64,000 nt of DNA from Prorocentrum cordatum (GCA_963575745.1 CAUYUJ010006491.1:434942-498941), one strand, 5' to 3'. Shown: positions 32,490-44,046, numbered from the stretch's first letter. Made by a program: numbers and translations. Notes: generated by a model from the sequence alone, not told the origin.

Positions 32490-32700
32490 GCTACCGGCTG
32501 TAGTATGATCCCTCGTAGGAGTTGTCGTAAGAGTTGCTGCAATATTTGTATAGAGACTTTGGGGGGAGCTGTATTACTAGCTGGAGTTGGAGATGACGTA
32601 AGACCTCCTCGAGGAGCTGCAGTTGGTAGGCTGCAGTAAGAGCTGCAGCGAGAGCTGTACAACTAGCTGTACTATGAGCTGCAGTGAGACCTGGACGATG
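32490..32700 (+). repeat. GAGCTGYAGTA short repeat, copy 1
   Basis: Degenerate 9-18-bp units such as GAGTTGTCGTA, GAGCTGCAGT and GAGCTGTAC. The same kind of sequence occurs at 34245-34560. Confidence 0.65.
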
Positions 32701-32959
32701 GGCCGTGTAAGGGAACAGTGGTAGGAACGGGGTAAATTTTCGGTTGCAGAGTCTGCAGTAGGTTCTGCAGTAGCGGCTGGTGTAGAGATCGTTTTTCTAA
32801 TTCCCCTGGGGGCAACGCGTGTTACCTCCCCCCAGACGCCCCCCTGTAACAGTGGCGCTTGCAAGCCAGGCGCAAGCGTGAATCTTTGCAGCTTTCAAAG
32901 GACATTGTAAGAAGTACCCAGGCCGTCCGGAGCACACAGGCATCGACGTGCACGTAGGG

Positions 32960-33168
32960 CCAGCGCTTTGCGGCGTACACGGGCGCTGTGGTGCACGCAG
33001 GCCTTGTGGCGTACGCGTACGGTGCGGTGCACATGGCTATTGTAGTGTGCACAGGCAGGCGTTGTGATGCACGGAAGCAGTGTGGTTTACACAGGCGTTG
33101 TGGTGCACGCGGCTGCTGTGGTGTGCACAGACGTTGTGGTGTACGCAAGCGTCGCGGTGCAGCAGGAT
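32960..33168 (+). repeat. GGCGTTGTGGTGYACRC minisatellite, copy 1
   Basis: Units of about 18-24 bp containing GGCGTTGTGGTGCACRCA. Similar to the array at 33690-34075, from which it is separated by GAG-rich DNA. Confidence 0.8.
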
Positions 33169-33171
33169 GAT

Positions 33172-33625
33172 GTCAGAGGAGGAGGGGCAGGGCGATGAGG
33201 AGGAGGAGGAGGCGGAGGGCACTACTGGCCACCACCATTGTTGAGGCCTTTCCCGCGAAAGCTCTGAAGGACGAGTCTCGAGGGCTTCCAGAGTCTGCGG
33301 CTAGTCCCGCGAAGAGGCGGAGGAGGAGGAGGAGGAGGAGGAGGAGGAGGAGGAGGAGGAGGAGGAGGAGGAGGAGGAGGAGGAGGAGGAGGAGGAGAGG
33401 GAGAAGGATGAGGAGGATGAGCAGGAGGAGGAGGAGGTCCAGCAGGGGGAGGAGGAGGGGCCCTCTGGAGCGAGCGGGCCCTCTGTGTCGCAGTCGGCCG
33501 TTCGCGGTCGTTGCCCTGTGGCTCTGGTGGCGACGACGGGACGAGAGGAGGGCGAGGAGGAGGCGGAGGGGGAGGTGGAGGAGGGCGAGGAGGAGGAGGA
33601 AGAGGAGGAGGAAGCTGGATGGCGC
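33172..33625 (+). repeat. GAG-rich region
   Basis: (GAG)n at about 33312-33400, with GAG-rich flanks at 33175-33215 and 33415-33465, and a second GAG/GGCGGAGG block at 33540-33612. The non-repetitive part between them has no recognised coding sequence. Confidence 0.85.
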
Positions 33626-33689
33626 ACTGGCGCATACAAGCACAACGTGGCGCCCTCAAGCTACTAATGTGCCCGCTGGCACGTTTGGC

Positions 33690-34075
33690 GTTGTGGTGCA
33701 CACACAGGCGTTGTGGTGCGCAGAGGCATTGTGGTGTGCACAGGCGCAGCGGTACACATGGTTGCTGTGGTGTACACAGGCGCTGTGGTGTACACAAGCA
33801 TTCTGTTGCACACAGGCACCGTGGTATGCACAGGCGCAGTCGGGCATGCGGCTGCTGCAGAGTACACAGGCACTGTGGTGTGCACAGGCGACGTGGTGCT
33901 TTGGTGCGCGCGGCTGCTGTGGTGTATGCAGGCGCTGTTGTGTACGCAGGCGGCGCTGTGTTACACGCACGTATTGGGCATAGTCGTGTACACGGGGACT
34001 GACACGCAGGCATTGAGCATTGTCGTGTGCACAGGGACTGTGGTGCACACAGGCGATTTAGGTGCTGGTGGCTCG
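33690..34075 (+). repeat. GGCGTTGTGGTGYACRC minisatellite, copy 2
   Basis: About sixteen imperfect 18-24-bp units with GGCGCTGTGGTGTACACAG, same orientation as 32960-33168. Confidence 0.85.
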
Positions 34076-34244
34076 GACCCACCCTGGCGGGTGCACACCG
34101 CGGCCGCTGTTACAGTTACCCCACCGCCCGCCCCCCTCTCCCCCCGGGTAACACGTGTGACCCCCAATGAATACAAGGACGACGTCGTATTCGATGCAGT
34201 GGGAGTTGCATCAGGAACCCCACTCAGGTAGGTAGGATGCGTAC

Positions 34245-34560
34245 AATTACCAGCCGTACGAGCTGTTGTAAGAGTTGTAGTGGGATATGTATTAGTTGCT
34301 GCAGTAGGAGCACCTGTATGACCTGCAATATGATCTTTTCAATCTTGTTTGGAATTGTAATAAGAGTTGTTGTTAGAGCTGTACTGCGGGCTGGAGTAGG
34401 GATTTCCGTATGAGTTTTAGGCAGGCTTGTACTGGCTGTAGTTGAACATGTAGTACAAGCTGTAGTATGAGTTGTAGAACCAGTGAAAGCTGTGCTACTG
34501 ACTGCAGTAGAAGTTGTAGTAGGAACTGCGGTAGGGCCGACTGATAAGTATCCTGGCGAG
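34245..34560 (+). repeat. GAGTTGTAGTA short repeat, copy 2
   Basis: Units such as GAGTTGTAGTGGG, GAGCTGTACTG and GAAGTTGTAGTAGG. Same orientation and style as 32490-32700. Confidence 0.65.
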
Positions 34561-34609
34561 GAGCCCAACCATGTGCAGTTGTCAATGCCGCAGTTGTGAA
34601 TCTCGTCTT

Positions 34610-36560
34610 CGGTGGAGGCCCTTACGGGGCCACAAAACGGTGTCACTGGGGCATTCGGTGGAGCTCCCTACTAGGCTACGAACAGTGTGAGCCATGCGCC
34701 GTGATGGTGAGGGGGGCGCATGCGGACGTCGCCTTTCGGCCCTTCGGTAGAGCTCCCTGTGGGGTCATGAACCGTGGTGAGGGGTGTGTTGGAATTTGCA
34801 GCGCGGATGCATGCGCATGGTGCCACTGAGGTCTCCGGTGTAGCTCCCTATGGAGCACGGGCCGTGGTGTGTGTGTGTGTGTGTGTATGTGTGTGTGTGT
34901 GTGTGTGTTGTGTGTGTGTGTTGTGTGTGTGTGTGCCGAAATGCGTGGCGCGGACGCATGTGAACGGTGCCGCTGTGGCTTTTTCCTTATGGGGCCACGA
35001 ACCGTGTGATTGGTGTGCCGAAATGGGCGGCGCGGTTGCATGCCAGCGGTGCCATTTGGGGCCTTCGGTGGAGCTCCCTTTTTGGCCACGAACGCAACAG
35101 GTGTGCCGAAAAGTGCGGCGCGGACGCATGGGAGCGTCGGCGCTGAGGCCTCAGGTGGAGCTCTGTATGTGGCCACGAGCCGTGTGAGAGATGTGCTGGA
35201 ATGTGTGGCGCGGGCGCATGCTAACGTCGCCACTGGGGCGTTCGGTGGAGCTACTTGTGTGGCCTCGAACCGTGTGAGGGGTGTGCCGAACTGTGCGGCG
35301 CGGCGCATGCGAACGTTGCCTCTCGGGCCTTCGGTGGAGCTCCCTGCCTGTGGGGGCACGAACAGCGTGAGGGGTGCGGCGCGGACGCATGCGAGGGTCG
35401 CCGCTGGGTCTTTCGGTGGAGCTTCCTATTGGGCCACGAAATGTGTGAGAGGTGCGCCGAGATGGGGGGACGGACGCATGCGAACGTCGCTACTGGGGCC
35501 TTCGGTAGTGCTTCCTATGGGGTCACGAGCCGTGGTGATGTAGCGTGTCAGAAGAATGTGCGGCGCGGATGTGTGCGAACGGTGCCAGGGGGGCCTCCGG
35601 TGTCGCTCCTTATGGCGGCAGGAACCGTGTGGGGTGTGTGCCGATCTGTGCGGCGCGGACGCATGCGAACGGTGCCACTTCAGCTTTTCCCTATGGGGCC
35701 ACTAACCGTGTGATGGGTGTGCCGACATGTGCGGCGCGGACCCATGCGAACTGTGCCACTGGGGCCTTCGGTGGAGCTCCCTTTGAGGCCACGAGCGTGT
35801 AAGAGGCGTGCCGAAGTGTGCGGTGCGGGCGCATGGGAACGTTGCCGCTGAGGCCTCAGGTGGAGCTCCGTATGTGGCCACGAACCGTGTGAGAGGTGTG
35901 CTGGAATGTGCGGCGCGGACGCATGCGAACGTCGCCGCGGGGGCTTTCGGTGGAGCTCCTTGTGGGTCCGCGAATCGTGTGCCACTGGGGTCTTCGGTGG
36001 AGCTCCCCATGGGGGCACAAACTGTGCGAGGGGTGTGCCGAACTGTGCGGCGTGGACGAATGGGAACGTCGCCGCTGCGTCTTTGTGTGGAGCTCCCTAT
36101 GAGGCTACGGCCCGTGTGAGGGGTGTGCCGACATGTACGGCGCGGACGCCGCTGAGGCCTCAGGTGGAGCTCCGTATGTGGCCACGAGCCGCGTGAGGGG
36201 TGTGCTGAAATGTGCGGCGCGGACGCATGCTCACGGTGCCACTGGGGCCTTCGGTAGAACTCCCTATGCGGCCACGAACCGTGTGATGGGTGTGCCGAAA
36301 TGTGCGGTGCGGACGTATGCAAACGGGGCCACTGCGGCCTTCGGTGGAACTCCCCATAGGGTCACGAACCGTGGTGAGGGGTGTGCCGAGCTTTGCGGCG
36401 CGGACGCATGCTCACGTCGCTTCTTCGTCTTCCGGTGGAACTCCTGACGGGGCCACGACCCGTGTGAGGGGCGTGCCGAAGTGTGCGGCGCGAACGCATG
36501 CGAACGTCGCCGATAGGGCCTTGGGTGGAGCTCCGGGGCCACGAACCGTGTGAGGGGTGT
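34610..36560 (+). repeat. ~90-bp satellite, array 2 (largest, ~21 copies)
   Basis: The unit contains CTTCGGTGGAGCTCCCTATG, GGGCCACGAACCGTGTGAGG, GTGTGCCGAAATGTGCGGCG and CGGACGCATGCGAACGGTGCC. Between 35071 and 35508 the GAGCTCC landmarks are 82-90 bp apart. A GT dinucleotide tract (34866-34936) interrupts one copy. Multiple frames stay open through the array, so long translations are not genes. Confidence 0.9.
34866..34936. repeat. GT dinucleotide tract inside the satellite
   Basis: (GT)n with TATG and TTG interruptions, inserted in or expanded from a copy of the ~90-bp satellite. Confidence 0.9.
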
Positions 36561-37019
36561 GTCGAAACGGAGACATGCGGTGGACAGAGGCAGGGATGGG
36601 AGGAGGGAGGAGGGCGAGGAGGAGGAGGAGGAGGAAGGACTCGGGGCGCTGTTTCTTCAAAACGTAGACCCAACACCACAGGATGGCTGGGAAAGCCTGG
36701 TTCGATGATCATCATCGTTGTGGCGATGGTCGTTGACGTAGCCGACGACCTTCTTTTGAGTATGCGGTTTCGGCCAGAAGCTAGAGGGGGCCCACAGAGA
36801 GCCATTCAGTACTTCCAAAATAACGCAGGCGGCACAAACGAGCTTCTATTCAATAGTCCATCCCCGAAGTACGTCTAGTTACCACGCACGAGCGCTGTGC
36901 ACGGTACGCGCACGGAGCACGGAGCAGCGAGAATTCTTTCCGGCTGCGGGAGCCTTGCAGGCTGCAAATTGCCTGCTTCCAACTGCAACTAAGGTCTTAT
37001 CAAGGGAGCCTTGACGCAG
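36561..37019. other. No gene seen; intronic sequence before exon 5
   Basis: Contains a short GAG block (36600-36640). It also holds two versions of GGAGCCTTG-CAGGCTGC at about 36947 and 37005, the second of which forms the acceptor of exon 5. Confidence 0.4.
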
Positions 37020-37465
37020 GCTGCGCCGTGGACAAGTTCCGCATGGCGCGCTTGCGAGAGCGGCTGAAGCTGGCAGTCGTGGGCAAACTGGAGGAGAAGT
37101 TCCGGCACTGTCCCACGAAGAGATCGCTTCTGCGGGGGCCGATGTTTCGAGAAAGGTTTGATGATCATGTGTATGTTCTGTTCCCCGTGACCGCCAAATT
37201 GACAATTACACGGAGAGGAGGGCCTGGCTTCGAGCCTCCGTCGAGCGTCGAGGCGCTGGTGCAGCCAGTTCAGCTCGCAGTCGACAACAGACAGGTGGAG
37301 AGCTTCAATAGGATCATCACGCACGTGCACGACTGGTTCAGAAATTCTTCGATGTCTTGCACGAAGCCTCCCTATGGCATCCTGGAGCTGCGATGCCACC
37401 TTTCCGACGCGGATCACCGCGAGCACGTGCGGTGGTGGTGGCGGCATTGTGTGCGCGTGATCCAG
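37020..37465 (+). CDS. VPS13: VPS13-like gene, exon 5 (extended chorein region)
   Basis: The longest and clearest exon, about 148 codons after two bases of a split codon. It encodes FDDHVYVLFPVTAKLTITRR, then LVQPVQLAVDNRQVESFNRI followed by ITHVHDWF, and near its end HVRWWWRHCVRVIQ. VPS13 family proteins have exactly this series: a DYILxPVxxxLKLT-like strand, a strand ending in DxxQ with a long helix, and a WW-aromatic segment. It starts after GCAG at 37016-37019. It ends in phase 0 at ATCCAG, followed by GC. No stop occurs inside. Confidence 0.8.
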
Positions 37466-37474
37466 GCGGACTGC

Positions 37475-37665
37475 CTTCTCTCTCCCTCCTTCCTCCTCCC
37501 TCCACCCACCTTCCTCCCTCCCTCCCTCCTCCCTTCTTCCTTCCTTCCTCCCTCCCTCCTTCCCTTCCTTCCTTCCTCCTTCCTTCCTTCCTTCTTCCTC
37601 TTACCTCCTCCCTCCTTCCTTCCTCCCTCCCTCTCTCCTTCCTCCTCCCTCCTCCCGCCCCTCTA
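37475..37665. repeat. CCTTCC/CTCCCTC pyrimidine tract
   Basis: About 190 bp of CCTTCCTTCCTCCCTC, pyrimidine-rich on the + strand, directly downstream of exon 5. Confidence 0.95.
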
Positions 37666-37789
37666 GCCATTTCCGGCTCGAGTCGGCACACTCACCGTTG
37701 ATCAGCGCATTTGGAAGTGGCACCGCTGGCAACCAATCATCACCCGATCACGCGCTTCGCAGGTCTCAGGCAGGCGGCCGCCGTCGGGA

Positions 37790-38890
37790 CTGCACGTCGC
37801 TGCAGGAGTGGACATGCAGGGGCAAGTGCGGCGGCTTCTGCAATCCGGCTGGCGTGCGCAATGTCTCCGGTGCGGAGCCATGCTGCCAGACCGGGTCTTG
37901 CGCGCCATTGCTGCCGAGAAGTTCAAGCTGGCCGCTGCCGTGCCCAATCCGCCGTGGGGGCGCTGAGGTAACGGCGCGCCAGGCGGAAGCAAGGGTAGCA
38001 AGAGCCCGAGTATGGAAGAGGTCGAGGAGGCCGCCATCCAGAAGTACAAGGATCAGAATTCGGCGAAGGCCAAGGCTAAGGGGCCCGAGTGGCTGGACAG
38101 CGCCACGGCCATGCTGTCCCTGGCCGACCCCAAGGAGGAGGAGGAGGAGGAGGAGGAGGAGGAGGAGGAGGAGGAGGAGGAGGAGGAGGAGGAGGAGGAG
38201 GAGGAGGAGGAGGAGGAGAGGAGGAACAGGAGAAAGGCTCCGTGGGCTACACCACCACCAAGTCGCTGCAGGATCTGCATATGCGGCTCGGTCGGAAGGC
38301 CCAGCAGGTCGCGGCGTCCGAGCAGCGCCTTGCGGAACGCGAGGCGGCCGTTCTCGCAACCATCGAGGCCGAGGGACTCGGAGGCGCGGCAATTGGCTGC
38401 CCACCAGCGCGCCCATGAGGACATCCGGAAGGTCATCAAGCAGAAAGCGCCGGGCCAGGCGCTGCCGCCTGACATCGAGGCCGATGACCTCCAGAACACC
38501 GAGGCCAACGAGGTGCTCGGCATCGCGCAGGCTGCCTTCAAGGCCCTTGCGAAGCTCAACCTCGAGGGGAGTTGGGAAAACGTTGGCGATCGGGTCGAGG
38601 CGCTCCGGGTGCGGTGCCGCCAGGACGCCGAGGAGAGCGCTCGCTGCGCCGCGGCTGCTGACGCCAGCGCGGCTGCTGCTGGCCGCGGTGCTGCTGTTGC
38701 TGCTGCTGGGTCGGCCACGCCGGCAGGTGGCGCTAGCAGCATGGACATCGATTGGGACGCCCCCGACCCCGACCTCGCCCAGGAGCTCGGGACGGCCGGC
38801 ATCGACACCTCCGCACCTGCTGGGAGGGAGCAGGCCAAGCGCTTGCTGCAGCTCCTTCAGTCCGCCGCCAAGCGGCCGCGGCAGTGGTAA
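37790..38890 (+). pseudogene. LINE B ORF1-like protein with GAG-encoded Glu run
   Basis: Begins with a Cys-rich part: WTCRGKCGGFCN (about 37810-37845) and, one frame over, WRAQCLRCGA (37850-37879). Together these resemble a RanBP2-type zinc finger (W-x-C ... C ... N ... C-x2-C). After a TGA at 37964, the frame starting at ATG 38012 gives KYKDQNSAKAKAKGPEWLDS, then about 28 Glu from a (GAG)n tract. A likely coiled coil follows in another frame (SLQDLHMRLGRKAQQVAASE), then the first frame returns (HQRAHEDIRKVIKQKA) to the TAA at 38888-38890. No catalytic domain is seen. Confidence 0.55.
38138..38220 (+). repeat. GAG triplet tract inside LINE B ORF1
   Basis: About 82 bp of pure (GAG)n in coding orientation. 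The reading frame that best continues the protein changes right after it, so slippage here probably broke the ORF. Confidence 0.95.
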
Positions 38891-38929
38891 CACAGGAGGC
38901 GGCGTGAGGAGGAGTGAGGAGGCTGAGGG

Positions 38930-39860
38930 GCTGCGAGGGAGGGCAGACTTCTTGACCATTCTGGGAGCGAGTGTGAATTCATGGAGCAGTCTCCCCATCC
39001 TCTGGTCCTGGCTCCAGCAGAAGGAGGGTGTTTCGGGACGCCTGGCGGCAGCGGGGCTGACACCGCAGCAGCCGCGCGCGGACTGTGTCTGCGTGCAGGA
39101 GACACACAATAAGACGGTTGCGAAGATAATCGGCGCCAGGAGCTTCTCAGAGGCCGCGCACATGCAGGGGTCCTTCGGACACGCGCTGCCTACAGGGGAG
39201 GGCGCGCTGGAGAGTTCGAGAGGCATCGAGGTTCTTGCTCACCGCGCTGTGGCCTCCGCTCCACTGGAGGTGGAGCTCGGCAGCTACGAGCACCGTATCG
39301 TGAGCCGGGTGCTAATGTAGCCGTCCCAGGGGGAGTTGCCCTCCTCTCGGTCTACGGCGAGACCAGCGTTGGGATCAAGGGCACGTTCGCCCTACTGCAC
39401 TTCCTCTGCACTTCCTCATGAAGCTGGTGCTGAGCATGGACAGGATGTGGATCATCCAGCCTGATTGGAGCGTCACGCCCGACGAGCTGGAGCGGTCGGG
39501 ATTTTTGCGGGTGACGCGCGGCGCATTCGCCGCCGGCGCAGGCCGGACCTGCTGGGCTTGCAGCAGCGAGGCCAAGCAGTTTTTGCGGCAGCAGCAGCAG
39601 AGCAGCAGCAGAAGCATCTCAGGACACCGCTGGAGGGGGCTGCCGCCGAGACAGGCAGCTCACTGGACTGTTTCGTTATGTCGGCCGCCTTGGCCAATTG
39701 TGTGACGCAAGTGCAGGTGCGGTCCCAGGCGCCGCTGCGCCCCCATCCGCCCTTTCTCCTACGCTTGGAAGGGCTGCGCGCCGAGCGGATGGTCACCCGG
39801 CCGCTGCGCTACAAGCCGTTCGCGCGCAAGCCCACGTTCGGGCCGATGCGGGAGCATGGA
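38930..39860 (+). pseudogene. LINE B endonuclease (APE/EEP-type)
   Basis: VQETH at 39093-39107 carries the conserved metal-binding Glu of the fold. IIQPDWSVTPDELE has its Asp codon at 39463-39465 and stands where other family members have GDWN/GDFN. LDCFVMSAALANC (about 39663) is the usual segment before the last catalytic motif. The three parts lie in two different frames, and a stop occurs at 39318-39320. Function in target nicking is known for the family. This copy looks inactive as assembled. Confidence 0.75.
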
Positions 39861-40559
39861 GCATGAGCTCCGTTTTGGAGTTGGGAGGCCGGCGTGCATT
39901 CGGCGGCCCCCATCGGCAGGATGGTGGCCGGAGTAGTTCGAGTGCCCCGAGCGGAAATATGGTGCGCGAGCAGGACAGCGACAAGGCGGAGGCCAGAGAG
40001 TACGGGGGGCAGAGCAAGTGGCCCCCGGACCAAGGAGGTTCCCTTGGGGGATCTGTGGCAACGGGAGGTGCGAAGTCGTCGCTCCCCCGCCACGGTTGCG
40101 TGGATTGGTTTGTGCGCCCTCATGCGGAAAAAGCCGCAGCCGCCGCGCGCGCCTACATGCGGGGACCGTGGCCGGGAGAGGCTGGTGGAGTGGCAGGGCA
40201 AGACGGAGTCCATGGTCGAGGACTTGGAGATTAAAGAGGCTGGGAAGCCCGGGAAGCAGCAGCTGCTGACCCTGACCCGTGCCAGGGATGCGTGGGCGAG
40301 CAGACCATGGAGCTGCTGAAGGAGGAGCCGGCGCAGCGTCGGCAGGTCGATGCATCCGATCAGGCTGCTTCCTGGCATGCCTGGGCGAGCGTGCAAGGCT
40401 GGCGACCGGAAAGCGCGCCGCTACGCCAGGAAGCGGCAGGAGGAGAGCAGCGACTTGCTCCAGGGTGGCGACCATGGCCCTCCCATGCCTGTGAGCGGCC
40501 AGGGAGCCCTGGAGAAGATCCTGGAGGATTGGCTTCCGATGTGGTGCCACAGCGCGGAG

Positions 40560-42191
40560 GGTGATGCGCATCCCTCCGCTCGGGCAGTGGGTGAGGAGCA
40601 ACTGCCGCCGCTAACACTGGATCAGTTGAAGGTTGTATGTCGGTGCTACGGCCCCTCTGCAGGGCTAGGCTGGGACGGCCTGAACCCCAGGGTCCTTCTG
40701 CAGCTGGGGGATGACGCACTGCAGCGCTTCCTCGACATCGTCGTGGCCTTGGAGGATCGCCCAGGCACTTTCGAACCCTTCTTGACGCAAACCATCTTCA
40801 TACCGTACCCAGTGTCGGAGGCGGCGGCGCTCGGCCGATGGGCCTCCTGGCTTTGTTTTCACGCCTCTGGTCGGAGCTGCGGCGCCCGTGCTGCGCTGCA
40901 CGGGAACGGGTGCTCAGCGAGGATTTCTTCTGGGGCAGCTCCTCGCTCCAGAGCTGCCACTGGGCTGGATGCACCCACAACGAAGTCGGCTTCTGTTCGG
41001 CCACAGCGGCGCTGGACCTCAAGAAGTTCGACGAGTACGTCCTCTTCGAACATGTGTGCGACGCTGCGGTGACCCACGCCTTCCCTCTGAAGGTCGTGCG
41101 GGGCCTGTGCTGCATTTGTGCGGGCCTCCGCGCGGTCGTATACGCTGGGAGCGCGTCGGAGCAGTTCGGGGCCACGGCGGCCACCATAGCAGGGTGCAGC
41201 TAGGGCCACCTCGCTGGCGCGGCTCCTCCTGCTGAGGCCAATGTGCACGGCCAAGGTAGGCAGGCCTGTGGTCTCGCTCGGAAGCGTGGTTGACGACATC
41301 ATGGTGCGCGGCACTGGTTCCAGGGATCTGGTCGCCGCGTAGGTGGGCAGCATCATCGCCAGCTTGATGCGCTCCGTCGCGGAATTGGGCCTGTCATTCG
41401 CGGATCAGAACAAGTACTTGGCTAGCGACGGCGCCTTGGACCAGCTGCTCAGCGCTCCCTGGTCTCTGCCGCCTACGAAGAGGGCGCACTCCCTGAAAGC
41501 TCTGGGCTCCCATCACACGGCGGGAGGCCGTCGCGGCGTAGCCACTCGGCAGGAGCGAGGGCAGGAGGCCGAGGGGCGCAATGGTAGGTGCCAGCACATT
41601 TGCGCAGCAGAAGCGGGAGAGATTGGCATGCTGCAGCGCATGGGCGCGACCGGCAGCGCCCTGTGGGGCGCGGCTGCCGCGGGTGTTGCTGGCAGCAGGC
41701 TTCGGGGCTTGCGGGGGCAAGCGGTGGCGGTTGCAGGGCGCCTGCCGCGCGGGGCATCGCTGGGCATCCGCCTTCACTGCCATTCGGCTGGGTGCATACT
41801 GGACCCGCTCGTGATCCACAGCATGGGTGTCATCTGGATGTGGGCGGTCACCATGCGGGATCAGGAGGTGAAGCCAAGAGTGCTGGAGGTCACGCTGGCG
41901 GCCGCGGCGGCGAAAGCTAGCCGTCCGCAGCACCCGTGGAGGACGGCATCAACGCCTGCAGACACTGCTTTTTCCACCTTGCAACGTCTGGGATGGCGGT
42001 TGCACGGGCCTTTCCAGCTAGAGTCATACGAGAAGGTGCGGTGCGATCTGAGGCGCGTGGGGCCGCGGCAGATCCAGGAAGAGGTCAGGAAGGGCACGGT
42101 CCCAGTCTCGGACATAATGGCGCTGCAGCGTACGCGCAAAGGCAAGGGGGTCGCAGCGGGCGAGGCGCAGTCGAGCGTGCCCGTCTTCTAG
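40560..42191 (+). pseudogene. LINE B reverse transcriptase
   Basis: RT N-terminal part: LTLDQLKVVCRCYGPSAGLG (about 40606) and FLTQTIFIP (about 40777). Motif A is ALDLKKFDEYV with the Asp codon at 41015-41017. Motif C is VVDDIMV at 41286-41306, in another frame. A TAG at 41201-41203 breaks the motif B region, and another TAG lies at 41340-41342. The thumb continues from 41343, in the frame of motif C, to 42191 (SIIASLMRSVAELGLSFADQ; TLQRLGWRLHGPFQL). Asp-Asp of motif C is intact. Confidence 0.8.
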
Positions 42192-42399
42192 ACCCCGTTG
42201 CGTCGCTTGTTCCGAAAACGTTCCGCCGCGTGTGTGTGTGTGGGGGGGTGCCAGCAGGCAGCACTGCGCGCTCTTGTGCCCAACGTGCACTGAACGCAGG
42301 CGCGGCTCCATGCGCGCGGCCTGGTAGCCTCGCCAGTCTGCCGCCTGAGCGGGTGGGGCAAGGGCGCCGCATGCCACCGCCACTACGAATGCGACGCCC

Positions 42400-43834
42400 A
42401 TGCCGCGCTGCGCCGGGACCGAGCCCCGCGCGAGTTATGCGACGGGGCAGCGCGAGTGCACGCGTGGAGCGAGGAGGAGGCCGAGCGCTTCTGCCGTGGA
42501 CTCTTGCCTGGCCGGCGGGTTCTCTTCCCCAGGCGGGGGCCAGCAGAGGTGGTGCAGTGGATCAACCGCTCAGTGGCGCGTTGTTCCTCGACGGGGGCGC
42601 GTCGGACAGGAGCCGTGTCGGGCTGGAGAGGGCGGGCTGGGCGGTCGTGCAAGTGGAGCGCTTCGGAGCCTTCGGCGCCGCGCCGCTGGCCAGCCATGGC
42701 GCCTGGCCAGACGGCGCCAGACGCAGGAAATTACGCTGCCTTCGTTCTCCAGCATGTGGCCATGACCCCCATGGAGTTGTGCATCGATTGCGCCATCGCG
42801 CTGAGGCTCCCGGCGGGGCATGGGGCTGGCGCGGCCGCCTCGGCGCCGAGGCCGGGCGTGTGGGGGCTCTTTTGGGGTGCGTTCACGGCGGGCGACTTCG
42901 AGGCGCACAGGACGCGTGCGCACTTCGCGCCGGCCGATGTGGAGGTGGGCCGCAAGACCCACTGGGAACGGCGCGCCAACGGCCACGCGGACGAGTTGGC
43001 CAAGCGAGGCGCCAGCCTCCACCCCCTCGGCGCCGAGGACGAAGAGCTCTGGAAGGGCCTGGAGGCGCTGGCTGAGGAAGCGGCTCTCTGGAGCGCAACA
43101 TTGGAAGCCTCGTTCACCGACCAAGGCCGGTTGGACCACGAGGATGTGCTGCGTTGCAAGCATGAGGGGGCTGCAGGCTCTAGCGCAGAGGAGGTGGATG
43201 GCGCCGCGGCCGAGTCGCAGGTCGACTTCGACGCGGCGCCGGGCGCGGGGCCCCCACCTGCCGAGGAGAAGCCCCAGAGCGCCCACCTGGACTCGGCGAG
43301 GCTGTCGCTCAGCTTCGACCGCAGCTGGGGCGAGCTGCAAGAGCGGGCAGCGCGCGTCAACAGACACGTCCTGCTCCTTTGCGGCATGGAGCAGCAGCCA
43401 GGAGCGAGCGTTGTCTTCTGCCTGGGCCGCGGGGGAGTGGGCGGGCAGGGCGCCAGGCAAGCTCCCGGCGCGCTGCGACGGGCTCAAAACCCATGCTGGC
43501 TGCGAGCACGCGGGCAGCTATGCCTCATCAGCGAGGGCAGGTGGCAGTGCTACCGGCCCGCCCACCCGCATGAAACACTGGAGGGGCCAAGGGCATTCAG
43601 CGCCGAGCGGACGGGAGTGGATAGCGCCCTCGGCGGCATGCCCACCGAGCGCGCCCGCGCGGCAACTGCGGCTCTGGCGGGGCGCGCCGCGACCGAACCG
43701 CTGCTAGGGGCCGCTGCGCGGCGGCGTGCCCTCGCGGCCTTCGACCTGCGCATGGCGGACCTCGAAGGCGTACGGGTGCGGGGCAGGCGGGGGGCCTTGC
43801 CCCTGGGCTCCGACGTCGAGTCGGGCACGTCCTG
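42400..43834 (+). pseudogene. LINE B RNase H domain and C-terminal tail
   Basis: First RNase H motif ALFLDGGASD has its Asp codon at 42590-42592, in the 41936-43075 frame. The remaining motifs are in the 42456-43835 frame: NYAAFVLQHVAMTPMELCID (about 42727) and ANGHADELAKRGASLH with its Asp codon at 42990-42992. A tail of about 270 residues follows, with a weak Cys cluster near 43420-43500, and ends in TGA at 43833-43835. The domain order is like LINE A. Confidence 0.75.
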
Positions 43835-43854
43835 AGCCACTACCATTGCCATTA

Positions 43855-43891
43855 CCTCCCTCCCCCTCCCCCTCCTCCCTCCCTCCCTCCA

Positions 43892-43944
<53 letters not shown>

Positions 43945-44000
43945 TTCTCTTTCTCATTCTCTTTCTCTTTCTCTCTCTCTCTTTTTCTTCTCTCTCTATG
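43855..44000. repeat. CT dinucleotide / TTTCTC tract
   Basis: (CT)n and (TTTCTC)n, about 145 bp, pyrimidine-rich on +, starting just after the stop codon of LINE B. It may be the element's microsatellite 3' tail. Confidence 0.95.
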
Positions 44001-44012
44001 TATGTATGTATG

Positions 44013-44046
<34 letters not shown>

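Larger units (their letters stand above)
37780..43834 (+). mobile_element. LINE B: nearly complete but decayed LINE inside a VPS13-like intron
   Basis: ORF1-like region followed by ORF2 parts: APE endonuclease, RT, RNase H and a Cys-containing tail, all on the + strand, the same as the host gene. Its proteins differ clearly from LINE A (different RT motif A and motif C contexts), so it is a separate lineage. It has frame changes, an in-frame TGA at 37964-37966, and TAG stops at 41201-41203 and 41340-41342. The 3' end is followed after about 20 bp by a CT/TATG microsatellite. Confidence 0.85.

Noticed and set aside
34610-36560. Many frames of 100-230 codons on both strands with repeated Cys, His and Arg words
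   Set aside because: Produced by the ~90-bp satellite, whose length is often a multiple of three. The repeated peptide was considered as a possible zinc-repeat protein but is equally open in other frames.
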